Shown here in pieces: positions 53,414 through 62,154 of a DNA stretch of 64,000 bases. The position numbers were made by a program, and so were the translations under genes. The notes under the pieces are model-generated. The model worked only from the letters and a program-made list of their open reading frames with translations. It ran no database searches and was not told where the DNA came from. The DNA is from UBA1858 sp965227695 (GTDB lineage Bacteria > Pseudomonadota > Gammaproteobacteria > UBA4575), in contig OZ245760.1 of assembly GCA_965227695.1 (NCBI GenBank), positions 2,232,001 to 2,296,000 on the forward strand, read 5' to 3'. The number at the start of each line of letters is the position of its first letter. The stretch's first letter is position 1.

Positions 53414-56002
53414 ATGCATAAAACAACAATAATCATACCCACGTTAAATGAAGAGCAAAATATCGATCCTTTACTGGAACAGTTATCTCTCATCTCAATG
53501 CCAGACTGTGATATCAATATTTTATTCGTCGATGACCAGTCCAGCGATAGCACTGTAGAAAAAATAAACAAATGGCATCTTAAAAACAATAAGATTTCAG
53601 TGTTACAACGCACTGGCGACGCTGATTTGACACAATCCATTCTTGATGGCGTTGCACACACTGATGCACAATTCATATTGGTAATGGATGCTGATTTAAG
53701 TCACCCGGTCAAACAGGTCACACATCTTTTACAACCATTATTCAACAACACACACGATGTCGTTGTTGGCAGCCGCTACATTAAACACGGCGGCATTAGC
53801 AATTGGCCAGCTCACAGGCGTTTTTTATCATGGTTTGGAGGACTTCCAGCCAGAGTTCTCACCGACGTTAAAGACAGCACTTCAGGTTTTTTTGCATGTC
53901 GCAGACACTGTTTTGAATCGATCGAGCCAGGCGCGAGGGGTTATAAGGTCTTACTCGAATTACTTGCTTCAGGGCTAGACAAATATCGCGTTACTGAAGT
54001 TCCAATCATATTCACAGATCGTGTACTGGGGCAGTCAAAATTATCATTAAAACAAATGACTCAATATTTCCAGCGGTTACTTGAACTGAGCGGTGGCAGC
54101 ATCACAACCAGCACCACAGGACGTTTCATGATTGTTGGTATCCTTGGCATGGTGGTAGATGCGCTTTTTTTTCGCACATTCCTATCGAATGGCTGGACAG
54201 TAAGTAACGCACATATATCCAGCTTTTTTATTGCTGCAACATTCAATTATTTACTGAATTCAACCTGGTCATTTAAATTCACACACAATTCCTGGAAAAG
54301 CTGGATAAGTCGCGCCCTGAAATATGTATTGTTTGGCGTACTTGCACTGACGATTCGTGGTGGCATTTTGGCATTACTGATTTCAACATATGGGGTTGAC
54401 GCCAATATTGCCATATATCCGGCGATTATCGCTGCAGCAGTGATTAACTATCTGGGTGCATCATTTATTGTATTCCCTGCCAGTCATTCAAAATATTCAC
54501 CATATACGGCAATTAACTGGCGCATGCTTGCTATTGCAGTGACTGGATTTGTAATTGCACTTAAACTGATTTACCTTGGGACTGCGGAGTTAATCCCAGA
54601 TGAAGCCTATTACTGGAACTACAAGGAATACTTAAGTATTGGCTACCTTGATCATCCACCCATGATTGCCTGGGTAATATGGCTTGGTACTGAAATTTTC
54701 GGCGATAATGAGTTCGGCGTAAGATTGATCCCTTACTTATGCGGGCTGCTCTCTTTATATTTCATATATCGACTCACATTGCTGCTATTTGACAAGACTT
54801 CTGCATATATTTCTCTTCTGATTACATCCATTCTTCCCTTTACAGTGGCTACCGGTTTTCTGGCCACAACCGACTCGCTGCAAATTATGCTTTGGTCCAT
54901 GGGCCTTTATTTGCTTGCCAGTATTGCAATCAACAAATCAGCTGTATCTTGGCTGTTCCTTGGCATTTGCATTGGTGCAGGCATGCTATCGAAATACTCA
55001 ATGGCTTTATTTGCACTGGCTGTGATTATTTTATTATGCATCAACAGTAATTTTCGCACCTGGTGGAAACACCCGGCACTTTACCTTTCCGGTATTGTAG
55101 CCGTGCTTGTATTTACCCCCACTATTTACTGGAACGCAAATAATGACTGGAGTTCATTTGCATTCCAGACCACCAGGCGCCTGGATCGGGACACAGTGTT
55201 TTCCACTCACTATCTCATACTGCATGTCCTTATTCTTTTATCTCCTGCGATGGCCTTGTTTTTAATGAATGCCTATAAAAATCTGCATTCTCTTGTATCG
55301 CATAAAATCAATGGAAGCAGTCTTCAAAGAACTTACATCCAGTATTTCTGGATTTTTACACTGGCACCATTCAGTGTTTATTTATATTTTAGCCTGAATC
55401 ATTATCCACGTTTCCACTGGACCGCACCGATCTGGCTTGTTGCAATCCCGGTATTGTCATACGCGCTGAGTCCAAATTCCAATTTTCCGTTAAAAACACT
55501 CCTCACAAAAGTGACGCTTTATACGGCGGCTATCCTGTGCCTTGTCTATGGCGGATTACTTCACTACGCAGCGTTGGGTTTACCCATTAAACTCGACACA
55601 AACATCACTGCACATTACTTCTGGGATCAAGCCGCCGAAGAACTACACCAGCTGGAGCAATCGGTGGAAACCGCAACCGGTGAGAGGCCTCTGATCGTGG
55701 GATTAAGCAAGTGGTCTATTGCCAGCGCACTGCGCTTTTATGATGTTGATCAACAGGTTGACAATATTGTATCCCGCAATGCGGTTGGCAGAACCGCCAC
55801 CATGTTCGAACAGTGGACAAATCCCGGGGAATGGGCGGGCAAACCGGTTATTTATGTTGCATTTGACCGTTCTGACTTAACCTTGCCGGAAGTAGAACGA
55901 CATTCGTATTTACTGCAAGCACCCGTATCCCAGAATATTATTATCAATAACAGGAACTTAAGAACACTAGACTACAGAATAGCCAGTCAGTACAGAGAAT
56001 AG
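53414..56002 (+). CDS. Three-domain membrane glycosyltransferase: GT2 - GtrA - PMT/ArnT-like
   Basis: An 862-residue protein. Residues 1-215 form a GT2 dolichyl/undecaprenyl-phosphate sugar synthase domain (TIIIPTLNEEQNI, VMDADLSHP, GSRYIKHGGISNWPAHRR). Residues about 230-350 form a GtrA-like four-helix membrane domain (RFMIVGILGMVVDALFFRTF). Residues 360-862 form a GT39-like polytopic transferase with the periplasmic-loop motif ELIPDEAYYWNYKEYL and GYLDHPPMIAW. The protein may make and then use a lipid-linked sugar. The start ATG at 53414 begins the conserved domain; the frame extends to 53297 but overlaps the CMAH-like gene. It is the last gene of the long plus-strand block. Confidence 0.85.
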   Translation: MHKTTIIIPTLNEEQNIDPLLEQLSLISMPDCDINILFVDDQSSDSTVEKINKWHLKNNKISVLQRTGDADLTQSILDGVAHTDAQFILVMDADLSHPVKQVTHLLQPLFNNTHDVVVGSRYIKHGGISNWPAHRRFLSWFGGLPARVLTDVKDSTSGFFACRRHCFESIEPGARGYKVLLELLASGLDKYRVTEVPIIFTDRVLGQSKLSLKQMTQYFQRLLELSGGSITTSTTGRFMIVGILGMVVDALFFRTFLSNGWTVSNAHISSFFIAATFNYLLNSTWSFKFTHNSWKSWISRALKYVLFGVLALTIRGGILALLISTYGVDANIAIYPAIIAAAVINYLGASFIVFPASHSKYSPYTAINWRMLAIAVTGFVIALKLIYLGTAELIPDEAYYWNYKEYLSIGYLDHPPMIAWVIWLGTEIFGDNEFGVRLIPYLCGLLSLYFIYRLTLLLFDKTSAYISLLITSILPFTVATGFLATTDSLQIMLWSMGLYLLASIAINKSAVSWLFLGICIGAGMLSKYSMALFALAVIILLCINSNFRTWWKHPALYLSGIVAVLVFTPTIYWNANNDWSSFAFQTTRRLDRDTVFSTHYLILHVLILLSPAMALFLMNAYKNLHSLVSHKINGSSLQRTYIQYFWIFTLAPFSVYLYFSLNHYPRFHWTAPIWLVAIPVLSYALSPNSNFPLKTLLTKVTLYTAAILCLVYGGLLHYAALGLPIKLDTNITAHYFWDQAAEELHQLEQSVETATGERPLIVGLSKWSIASALRFYDVDQQVDNIVSRNAVGRTATMFEQWTNPGEWAGKPVIYVAFDRSDLTLPEVERHSYLLQAPVSQNIIINNRNLRTLDYRIASQYRE

Positions 56003-56143
56003 CCACCGTGGATAGCGCAAGTCAATGTTTTAAAATCGCATAAAACTGTCAAACCGCTAGATAGACACGCGATCTCACGTTATGATTAGCATCAGACAAT
56101 TATTCAAGCCTGTTGTGAGGCTATTGTATTTGCATAATTGATT

Positions 56144-56473
56144 ATGATACCTAAAAGCTGCACGCTTTGCTTTTCCCTCCTGCTAACATTATTACCGTAC
56201 ACAGCAACCGGGGATGGCAAAACCATCGCATTCGACCGCACCAAAGGCAACTGTCTTGCATGCCATGTAATTAAAGGCGGCGAAAGCCCGGGAAACATTG
56301 GCCCGGAGCTCTCAAACATGAAGCAACGCTACCCGGACAAACAACTTCTACGCAAAAGAATATGGGACGAAACAGAATTTAATCCCTATACCGTTATGCC
56401 TCCATTTGGCAAACACAAAATACTGACTGAGGATGAAATTGATCAGGTAGTCGATTATATCTACACACTATAG
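56144..56473 (+). CDS. soxX: SoxX, class of c-type cytochrome for thiosulfate oxidation
   Basis: About 109 residues: an N-terminal signal peptide (to about residue 22), one heme-binding site NCLACH and the axial-Met region TVMPPFGKH, typical of SoxX. With SoxA it makes the SoxXA cytochrome that links thiosulfate to the SoxY carrier. The ATG at 56144 is used; a TTG two codons earlier is possible. No strong ribosome site is visible. It begins the sox run. Confidence 0.9.
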   Translation: MIPKSCTLCFSLLLTLLPYTATGDGKTIAFDRTKGNCLACHVIKGGESPGNIGPELSNMKQRYPDKQLLRKRIWDETEFNPYTVMPPFGKHKILTEDEIDQVVDYIYTL

Positions 56474-56482
56474 GCAATCACC

Positions 56483-56944
56483 ATGTTCAACAAAAACAAA
56501 AGAAAATTTATATTCCAGCTGGTTTCAGCGATGTTCATAGTTACAACCGGCAGTATCAACAAACTCTTTGCCAGCTGGCAGGGGTCGCTTTTTGAACATC
56601 AATCTCTTAACGACTCACTCAATTCGTTAACCGGCAAGACAGCTGTGCTAGACAGTGAGAAAATTACGATCAAGGCACCCGAAATCGCTGAAAATGGTGC
56701 CGTAGTGCCAGTAACGGTTAATTCCACGATTGAGAATATCAAACGTGTTGCGATTCTTGTCGATAATAATCCCAGCCCGCTGACATCAACCTATGAAATC
56801 AATCCTGCAATAAAGGCGTATGTCTCTACCCGGGTAAAAATAGCCGAATCCTCGAATATCATTGCTCTTGTTACAACTAAAGATAACCGCCACTATAAAG
56901 CCACAAAAAATATCAAGGTGACTATTGGTGGCTGTGGCGGATAA
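56483..56944 (+). CDS. soxY: SoxY, sulfur carrier subunit
   Basis: A 153-residue protein with an N-terminal signal region (KRKFIFQLVSAMFIVTTGSI, lacking a full twin-arginine pair) and the C-terminal carrier tail IGGCGG, whose Cys carries the sulfur substrate. The domain (ITIKAPEIAENGAVVPVTVN) matches SoxY. SoxY normally pairs with SoxZ, but no soxZ lies between this gene and soxA or elsewhere in the window. Confidence 0.92.
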   Translation: MFNKNKRKFIFQLVSAMFIVTTGSINKLFASWQGSLFEHQSLNDSLNSLTGKTAVLDSEKITIKAPEIAENGAVVPVTVNSTIENIKRVAILVDNNPSPLTSTYEINPAIKAYVSTRVKIAESSNIIALVTTKDNRHYKATKNIKVTIGGCGG

Positions 56945-56956
56945 CGAAGACTTGCT

Positions 56957-57790
56957 GTGAATTTTAATTTATATTTAAAAACGCTGATACTCTTTGTCTT
57001 TCTGACAGCAACCGCAATGTCTGAACCCACTCAGCCAGATCCCGGAAAAGATGTTGAACTCATCCAGGGATATTTCATGCAACGATTTCCCGACATTCCG
57101 TTAGCGGAGTTTTCCAATGGGGTTTATGCCCTCGATATGCAGGCAAGAGAAAACTGGGAGGCACTCGAGGAATTTCCTCCTTATGAAATGCATATTGACA
57201 ACGGAAGCTCTCTTTGGGAAAAGGATCTTGATGTTTATATAGACTGCTTTCCACAGGGGCCGGCCATCAAGCATCAATATCCTCAGTGGAACGAAACACT
57301 CAACACGGTTGTCACGCTTCCACTTGCCATCAATCTCTGCAGAAGCAATGCCAGCCTGGCAGAGTATGAATACATGAGCGAGCAAATGAATAGTCTTGTT
57401 GCCTACCTTGCCTATCAAAGTCGCGGACAGATAATTAATATACAGGTGCCTAACGATAAGGCGTTAAGCGCTTATCAGGCAGGCAAAAAGTTTTATTTTA
57501 CACGACGCGGTCAGCTCAATTTTGCATGCTTTCACTGCCATTTTGATAACGCAGGTAAAAAGTTACGTACTGAATCACTTGGTCCGGCGCTGGGACAAAC
57601 AACAGGCTGGCCCACCTATCGCAACAAATGGGGTGCGCTGGGCCCGTTACACCGGCGCTACATTGGATGCAACAATCAGGTTAGAGCAGCACCACTGGCC
57701 GCACAAAGTGAAACATACCGAAACCTGGAATATTTTCATACACATATGAACAACGGTTTGCCGATTAATGGCCCGTCAGTACGTCGCTAA
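56957..57790 (+). CDS. soxA: SoxA, diheme/monoheme c-type cytochrome
   Basis: A 277-residue periplasmic cytochrome. It has a signal peptide (1-20), one canonical heme motif CFHCH (191-195) and the later conserved Cys in RRYIGCNNQ (residue 238), where the active-site cysteine persulfide lies in SoxA. Only one CxxCH is present, so this is the monoheme form. The GTG at 56957 is the start codon. It is followed 6 bases later by soxK. Confidence 0.92.
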   Translation: MNFNLYLKTLILFVFLTATAMSEPTQPDPGKDVELIQGYFMQRFPDIPLAEFSNGVYALDMQARENWEALEEFPPYEMHIDNGSSLWEKDLDVYIDCFPQGPAIKHQYPQWNETLNTVVTLPLAINLCRSNASLAEYEYMSEQMNSLVAYLAYQSRGQIINIQVPNDKALSAYQAGKKFYFTRRGQLNFACFHCHFDNAGKKLRTESLGPALGQTTGWPTYRNKWGALGPLHRRYIGCNNQVRAAPLAAQSETYRNLEYFHTHMNNGLPINGPSVRR

Positions 57791-57796
57791 ACTGAC

Positions 57797-58117
57797 ATGA
57801 AAATAAACTTTACCGTTATCCTGATTGGATTCCTTATTTTACTGTCAAGCCAGTCTTTAACTGGTAATGATGACGGTGCTTTATCCACAAAGATAAAGGC
57901 TCTTGAATCCCAAGTCGAGAAAGCCTCAAAACTACATGCGTTATGGCGTGATACCCGCGCATTACTCACTCAGGCAAAGGCGCAACATAAAAAAGGCAAC
58001 AGTCAACAGGCTCAGTCACTGATTAATACAGTGCAATTTCAGTTAGAACAAAGCCTTGATCAGGCGCACTCACAGTCTGATATGTCTTCCTTATTGCCCT
58101 TTTATTTAACGAACTAA
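57797..58117 (+). CDS. soxK: SoxK, SoxXA-binding protein
   Basis: A 106-residue secreted helical protein with a signal peptide (1-23) and a long coiled region (LSTKIKALESQVEKASKLHA). It matches the small SoxXA-associated protein found after soxA in gammaproteobacterial soxXYZAKB clusters. No heme motif. soxB is not in the window; the next gene is convergent and unrelated. Confidence 0.8.
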   Translation: MKINFTVILIGFLILLSSQSLTGNDDGALSTKIKALESQVEKASKLHALWRDTRALLTQAKAQHKKGNSQQAQSLINTVQFQLEQSLDQAHSQSDMSSLLPFYLTN

Positions 58118-58121
58118 TATC

Positions 58122-60488
58122 TTATAAAGCCTCATATGTCGCAATCGCCTGTTTTTTACCGGGAAATTCCTGCGATGACTCTGCCGCTATTTTTAAATGC
58201 TTTTTAACTTTGGCAATGTCACTTCCTTCCTGCTTATAGGCCATACCTAAATGGTAATGTAATTCGGCAGCATCCGGTGCCAGAGCCACCGCCCTCTCAA
58301 GAAATTTAATTGCTTTTGGGATATTTCCAGCCATATAGTTCACCCAACCGACCGTATCAAGAGAGGCTGGCTCATTCACCGATTCAAGCTCCTTTGCATA
58401 ATTCAGAGCAGCTGCAATATCCTCTTTGTTTGCCTGATCGTCAATCAGTATCATTGCCAGATTATTTTTTGCCAGCACTGAGTTTGGCAATTGCCTGATG
58501 ATATCCTGATACTTTTCAATCGCCTTGTCACGTTTTCCTTCCTGGTAATAAATCAGTGCCAGCTCAACACCGAGGCGTTCAATCCCGGCGCCACGACTAT
58601 AACCTTTTTCAAGTATATCTATCGCAGCATCTCGTTCATCCTGGGCAAGATAGGTGAGTGAAAGCCCTCTATAAGGCACCCACCATTGTTGATTAATCTG
58701 TAATGCTTTGTTGAAACTGTCCATTGCAAGTGCATAGTCATCTTTAGATAGTGCAACTTCTCCGAGAAGATTATACGGAACAAGGTATTCCGGGTCCTTG
58801 TCAATCACCTGTTTCAAATAATTTATGGCCTTGTCTTGCTGCTTCTGTGAAAGATACAACCTGATCAGACCGGAAAGCGCTTCGGTGGCACGAGGCTGTT
58901 TATCAAGAGCCAGCAAATACTGCTTCTCAGCCTCCACCGGATTATTTTCATTCTGAAGTAACACCCCGGAAAGATAATATCCCATAGGGCTGTCACTCAT
59001 CACAGATTTCATCGATTCAGCCGTTTGTTTTGCACCTGCAAAGTCTTTATTGGCAATCTGCAGATCAAATAAAGTCTTGATTGTTTCAAGATCATCACTA
59101 TTATGTTTAAGCAATTCGCTGACCGTACCAATGGCTGCTTCATAGTCTTGATCGCTCCCCTGTAAACGCGCATATAAAAGACTTAACTTTTTATCATTTG
59201 CATCTATCTCGACGGCTTTTTGTAACAGCTGTCTGGCCAGATCCTGCTGGTCATTTAATACGTATGCAACAGCAAGCTGACGCACAGCAAATGTATTGTC
59301 GGGCTGATCACGCAATACCGTTCGAAAGTCTGCGATGGCGGTGGGTGCATCTCTTTTGGCCAGCGCCATAGTCCCTCTGAGCATTAATGCTCTTAAATTA
59401 CCCGGCTGATCTGAAAGCACTTGCTGCAGATAAGTTAGTGCCTGATCCTGGTCATTGTCTTTTATAGAGAGTACAGCAAGTTCATTATTCGCTTCCAGAT
59501 GTTCAGGCTGATCAATTCGTTCAGATAAAGACTCTAACAGGGCTTTTGCCTGATCTGACCTGCCCTGCTTCAGATAACGCCTGGCAAGAGCAAGCGTCAG
59601 CTTACCTTCATTGCTTTCGGCATACTGCTCTAATTTTGCAGTGGCCTGTTCAGCAGATTTAAACTGATCCAGAAATGCAATGTAGGCCAGCTTATCATCA
59701 TTTGTCTCGATATTCGTTAGCAATAAATTTTCTGCATCATCAACCCTGTCATTATTTGCATAAATCGCCGCAAGACGATACTGGTATAAATTGTTGTCCG
59801 GGTATTCATTCACAAGCTGCTTATAAATCTTTACAAGATTGTCGGTATCACCGATGTGTGTGTATAAGGCGATCAGCATTAGCCTTAATTCCTTTAAATG
59901 CCTTTTACTTGCCACAGTACTACCAAGCCGGGATTCGATGTAATTAATTGCCTCTAATGCCTGATCTGAATTAACGCTTAAAGATGACATGAGTGTAATT
60001 GCTGTCAGGTTATCTTCATCTTTTGACAAGGCCAATTCGGAATCTTTACGGGCGGCTGCAAGAGTATTATTTTTCAGGTGAAATATCCCGCGCAAGGCTA
60101 TTGCTGTCGCATTATCAGGCTCAACCGTCAGCACTTCTTCTATCAATTCGTAGGATTTCTGACTATCACCCGATATCAGATAAATTTTAGCCAGATCCAT
60201 TTTAGCCTCAACAGAATTTTCATCCGCATCCAGAGCAGCCAATAGAAACTGATAGGCATTACGCCATTCTTTATCTTCAATCGCACAGCGAGACAACCCA
60301 ACCAAAGCGTCTACAGTTTTAGGATCTATTTGCAATGCATTTTTATAGTCAAGTTTTGCTTTGCTACAATCCCCCAAATCATAATGCTCATGCCCGCTTA
60401 ACAGGTACTTTTCCTTTCGCGACTCGGCACCACCGCATCCACTGAGAAATATTATGGTAGCAATCAATATTACCGCTAATTTATTCAT
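58122..60488 (-). CDS. prsT: PrsT-type TPR-repeat lipoprotein (PEP-CTERM/exosortase system)
   Basis: A 788-residue lipoprotein with lipidated Cys at residue 18 (IFLSGCGG) followed by about twenty TPR-like repeats to the C-terminus (for example YNLLGEVALSKDDYALAMDS and LHYHLGMAYKQEGSDIAKVK). Long TPR lipoproteins of this kind accompany exosortase loci and EPS export. Membership in PrsT is inferred from architecture, length and the exosortase gene two genes upstream. Confidence 0.82.
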   Translation of the reverse strand: MNKLAVILIATIIFLSGCGGAESRKEKYLLSGHEHYDLGDCSKAKLDYKNALQIDPKTVDALVGLSRCAIEDKEWRNAYQFLLAALDADENSVEAKMDLAKIYLISGDSQKSYELIEEVLTVEPDNATAIALRGIFHLKNNTLAAARKDSELALSKDEDNLTAITLMSSLSVNSDQALEAINYIESRLGSTVASKRHLKELRLMLIALYTHIGDTDNLVKIYKQLVNEYPDNNLYQYRLAAIYANNDRVDDAENLLLTNIETNDDKLAYIAFLDQFKSAEQATAKLEQYAESNEGKLTLALARRYLKQGRSDQAKALLESLSERIDQPEHLEANNELAVLSIKDNDQDQALTYLQQVLSDQPGNLRALMLRGTMALAKRDAPTAIADFRTVLRDQPDNTFAVRQLAVAYVLNDQQDLARQLLQKAVEIDANDKKLSLLYARLQGSDQDYEAAIGTVSELLKHNSDDLETIKTLFDLQIANKDFAGAKQTAESMKSVMSDSPMGYYLSGVLLQNENNPVEAEKQYLLALDKQPRATEALSGLIRLYLSQKQQDKAINYLKQVIDKDPEYLVPYNLLGEVALSKDDYALAMDSFNKALQINQQWWVPYRGLSLTYLAQDERDAAIDILEKGYSRGAGIERLGVELALIYYQEGKRDKAIEKYQDIIRQLPNSVLAKNNLAMILIDDQANKEDIAAALNYAKELESVNEPASLDTVGWVNYMAGNIPKAIKFLERAVALAPDAAELHYHLGMAYKQEGSDIAKVKKHLKIAAESSQEFPGKKQAIATYEAL

Positions 60489-60522
60489 ATGAAACTCCAG
60501 CTCTTAAAGCATTCCAATGTTG

Positions 60523-62154
60523 TTAAATGTAATTTATAAAAATGGGCACACACGCAGTTATTGCAAGTAGCGTTCTGATAGTCCACCAATTATATTTAAT
60601 ATTAAAAAGCACATACTCTACGCAGTAGAACAGCATAATCAGCTTAATCACCAATAAACTTAATCCCTGATCAGCAATCGGAGAATTTGGCAGGTTCGGT
60701 ATAACGATTGCTGTTGCAATCAATAAAAAGTCCAGCGGTGAACCAATAAACTTCCTGCTACTATCACTCAGAAATAGCATCAGTATAAGCCCCAAACAGC
60801 TGACCAATATGATGAGTTGGGTGCTATTTGCAACGGCGGCAGCCTCTGACTGAGTTTCAAAATAGATCGATAAAACAATCATGATATGTATTGATATGCG
60901 CTCGATCCAGTTACATGGCCGATTGTAATAAAAACCCAGCCCAATCAAGGCAAGCATTGCAATGACAACCAACAACATCAGAATATCGACATCAAAGTGA
61001 TTAATATTAATAATTGATGTCGCGATATAGATAAGCAACAATCCCGACAATAATGTAAACACGCGAGCTGAATGCGTCTGAACAACGGATTTGAAAGATC
61101 GTATCAACTCACCAAAAAATTTAGGATCTGAAATAGCGGGTAACACAGCCTGAACACGCAATAAACTAACCGTCAATGCAAGCATTGAAATGATCACAAA
61201 CCCGAGCACTACAGTCAGTTCCGACTCATATCTCATAAAATACGCAGCAAGAATATACAGACTCTGTATAAAATAGATAATCAACACACTCTGGTAATGC
61301 TTAAAACCATTGTCCAGCAATTTATGATGCAAGTGGTTGCGGTCCGCATTAAAAGGTGACTGCTTATTATAGAGTCTGATAATCATCACCATCATGGTGT
61401 CAAATACTGGCAATCCCACTAACAACAACGGCAAAGTTTTGGAATAGGCATTGTCCGCGCCATAGGTCAGCGCAACACTTAACACGCCCAGTATAAAACC
61501 CAGAAAAAGACTTCCTGTATCACCCATGAATATTCTGGCGGGATAACTATTAAAACGCAAAAAGCCGAACACGGCGCCGATAATAGCCAGCACTATCAAT
61601 ACGATATGATTATTACCTGATTCGAATGCCAGCAGTCCGATAATACTGAATGATAGTAACGCCTCACCACCAGCTAAACCGTCAAGCCCATCGGCCAGAT
61701 TGATGGCATTGGTCACACCCAGGATAAATAAAAAATACAGCAGTAATATCAGTGGCGCTGACAGGATCTGATTGAATACATAATGTGACTGATGGATATC
61801 AATAAAGCCGGATACAAATATCAGTACGATTGCCGCGATCTGAAATATAAATTTACTTTTATAAGACAGGTTTTTCGCATCATCAACCACGCCAAGAGCA
61901 AACAGTATGCCGACACCCGCAAGTAGACCCAGCATAGTCCTATCAAACTGAATCCATCCTATCACGGGTATCATGGTCGCAATCACAATTGCAACACCAC
62001 CCACCCGTGGAATAGGAACTTTATGAATTTTTCTAGGCGAGGGTATATCGACGATATTAAGCCTGTTATATACATATGTTAATGGCGGTATCAGCACAAT
62101 GGCTGTAAACATGGCCACCAGGAATATCGTATAAAAAAGCATCGTTGACACCAC
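60523..62154 (-). CDS. WecA/MraY-family undecaprenyl-phosphate sugar-1-phosphate transferase
   Basis: A 543-residue polytopic membrane enzyme. Family motifs are IHKVPIPRVGG, GVVDDAKNLSYKSKF, NAINLADGLDGLAGG, FMGDTGSLFLG and the cytosolic DRNHLHHKLLDNG. It starts glycan synthesis by moving GlcNAc-1-P or a similar unit to undecaprenyl phosphate. It is about 180 residues longer than WecA, with extra membrane helices after residue 340. It overlaps the exosortase gene's stop codon by one base, so it is probably coupled to it. Confidence 0.9.
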   Translation of the reverse strand: MVSTMLFYTIFLVAMFTAIVLIPPLTYVYNRLNIVDIPSPRKIHKVPIPRVGGVAIVIATMIPVIGWIQFDRTMLGLLAGVGILFALGVVDDAKNLSYKSKFIFQIAAIVLIFVSGFIDIHQSHYVFNQILSAPLILLLYFLFILGVTNAINLADGLDGLAGGEALLSFSIIGLLAFESGNNHIVLIVLAIIGAVFGFLRFNSYPARIFMGDTGSLFLGFILGVLSVALTYGADNAYSKTLPLLLVGLPVFDTMMVMIIRLYNKQSPFNADRNHLHHKLLDNGFKHYQSVLIIYFIQSLYILAAYFMRYESELTVVLGFVIISMLALTVSLLRVQAVLPAISDPKFFGELIRSFKSVVQTHSARVFTLLSGLLLIYIATSIININHFDVDILMLLVVIAMLALIGLGFYYNRPCNWIERISIHIMIVLSIYFETQSEAAAVANSTQLIILVSCLGLILMLFLSDSSRKFIGSPLDFLLIATAIVIPNLPNSPIADQGLSLLVIKLIMLFYCVEYVLFNIKYNWWTIRTLLAITACVPIFINYI

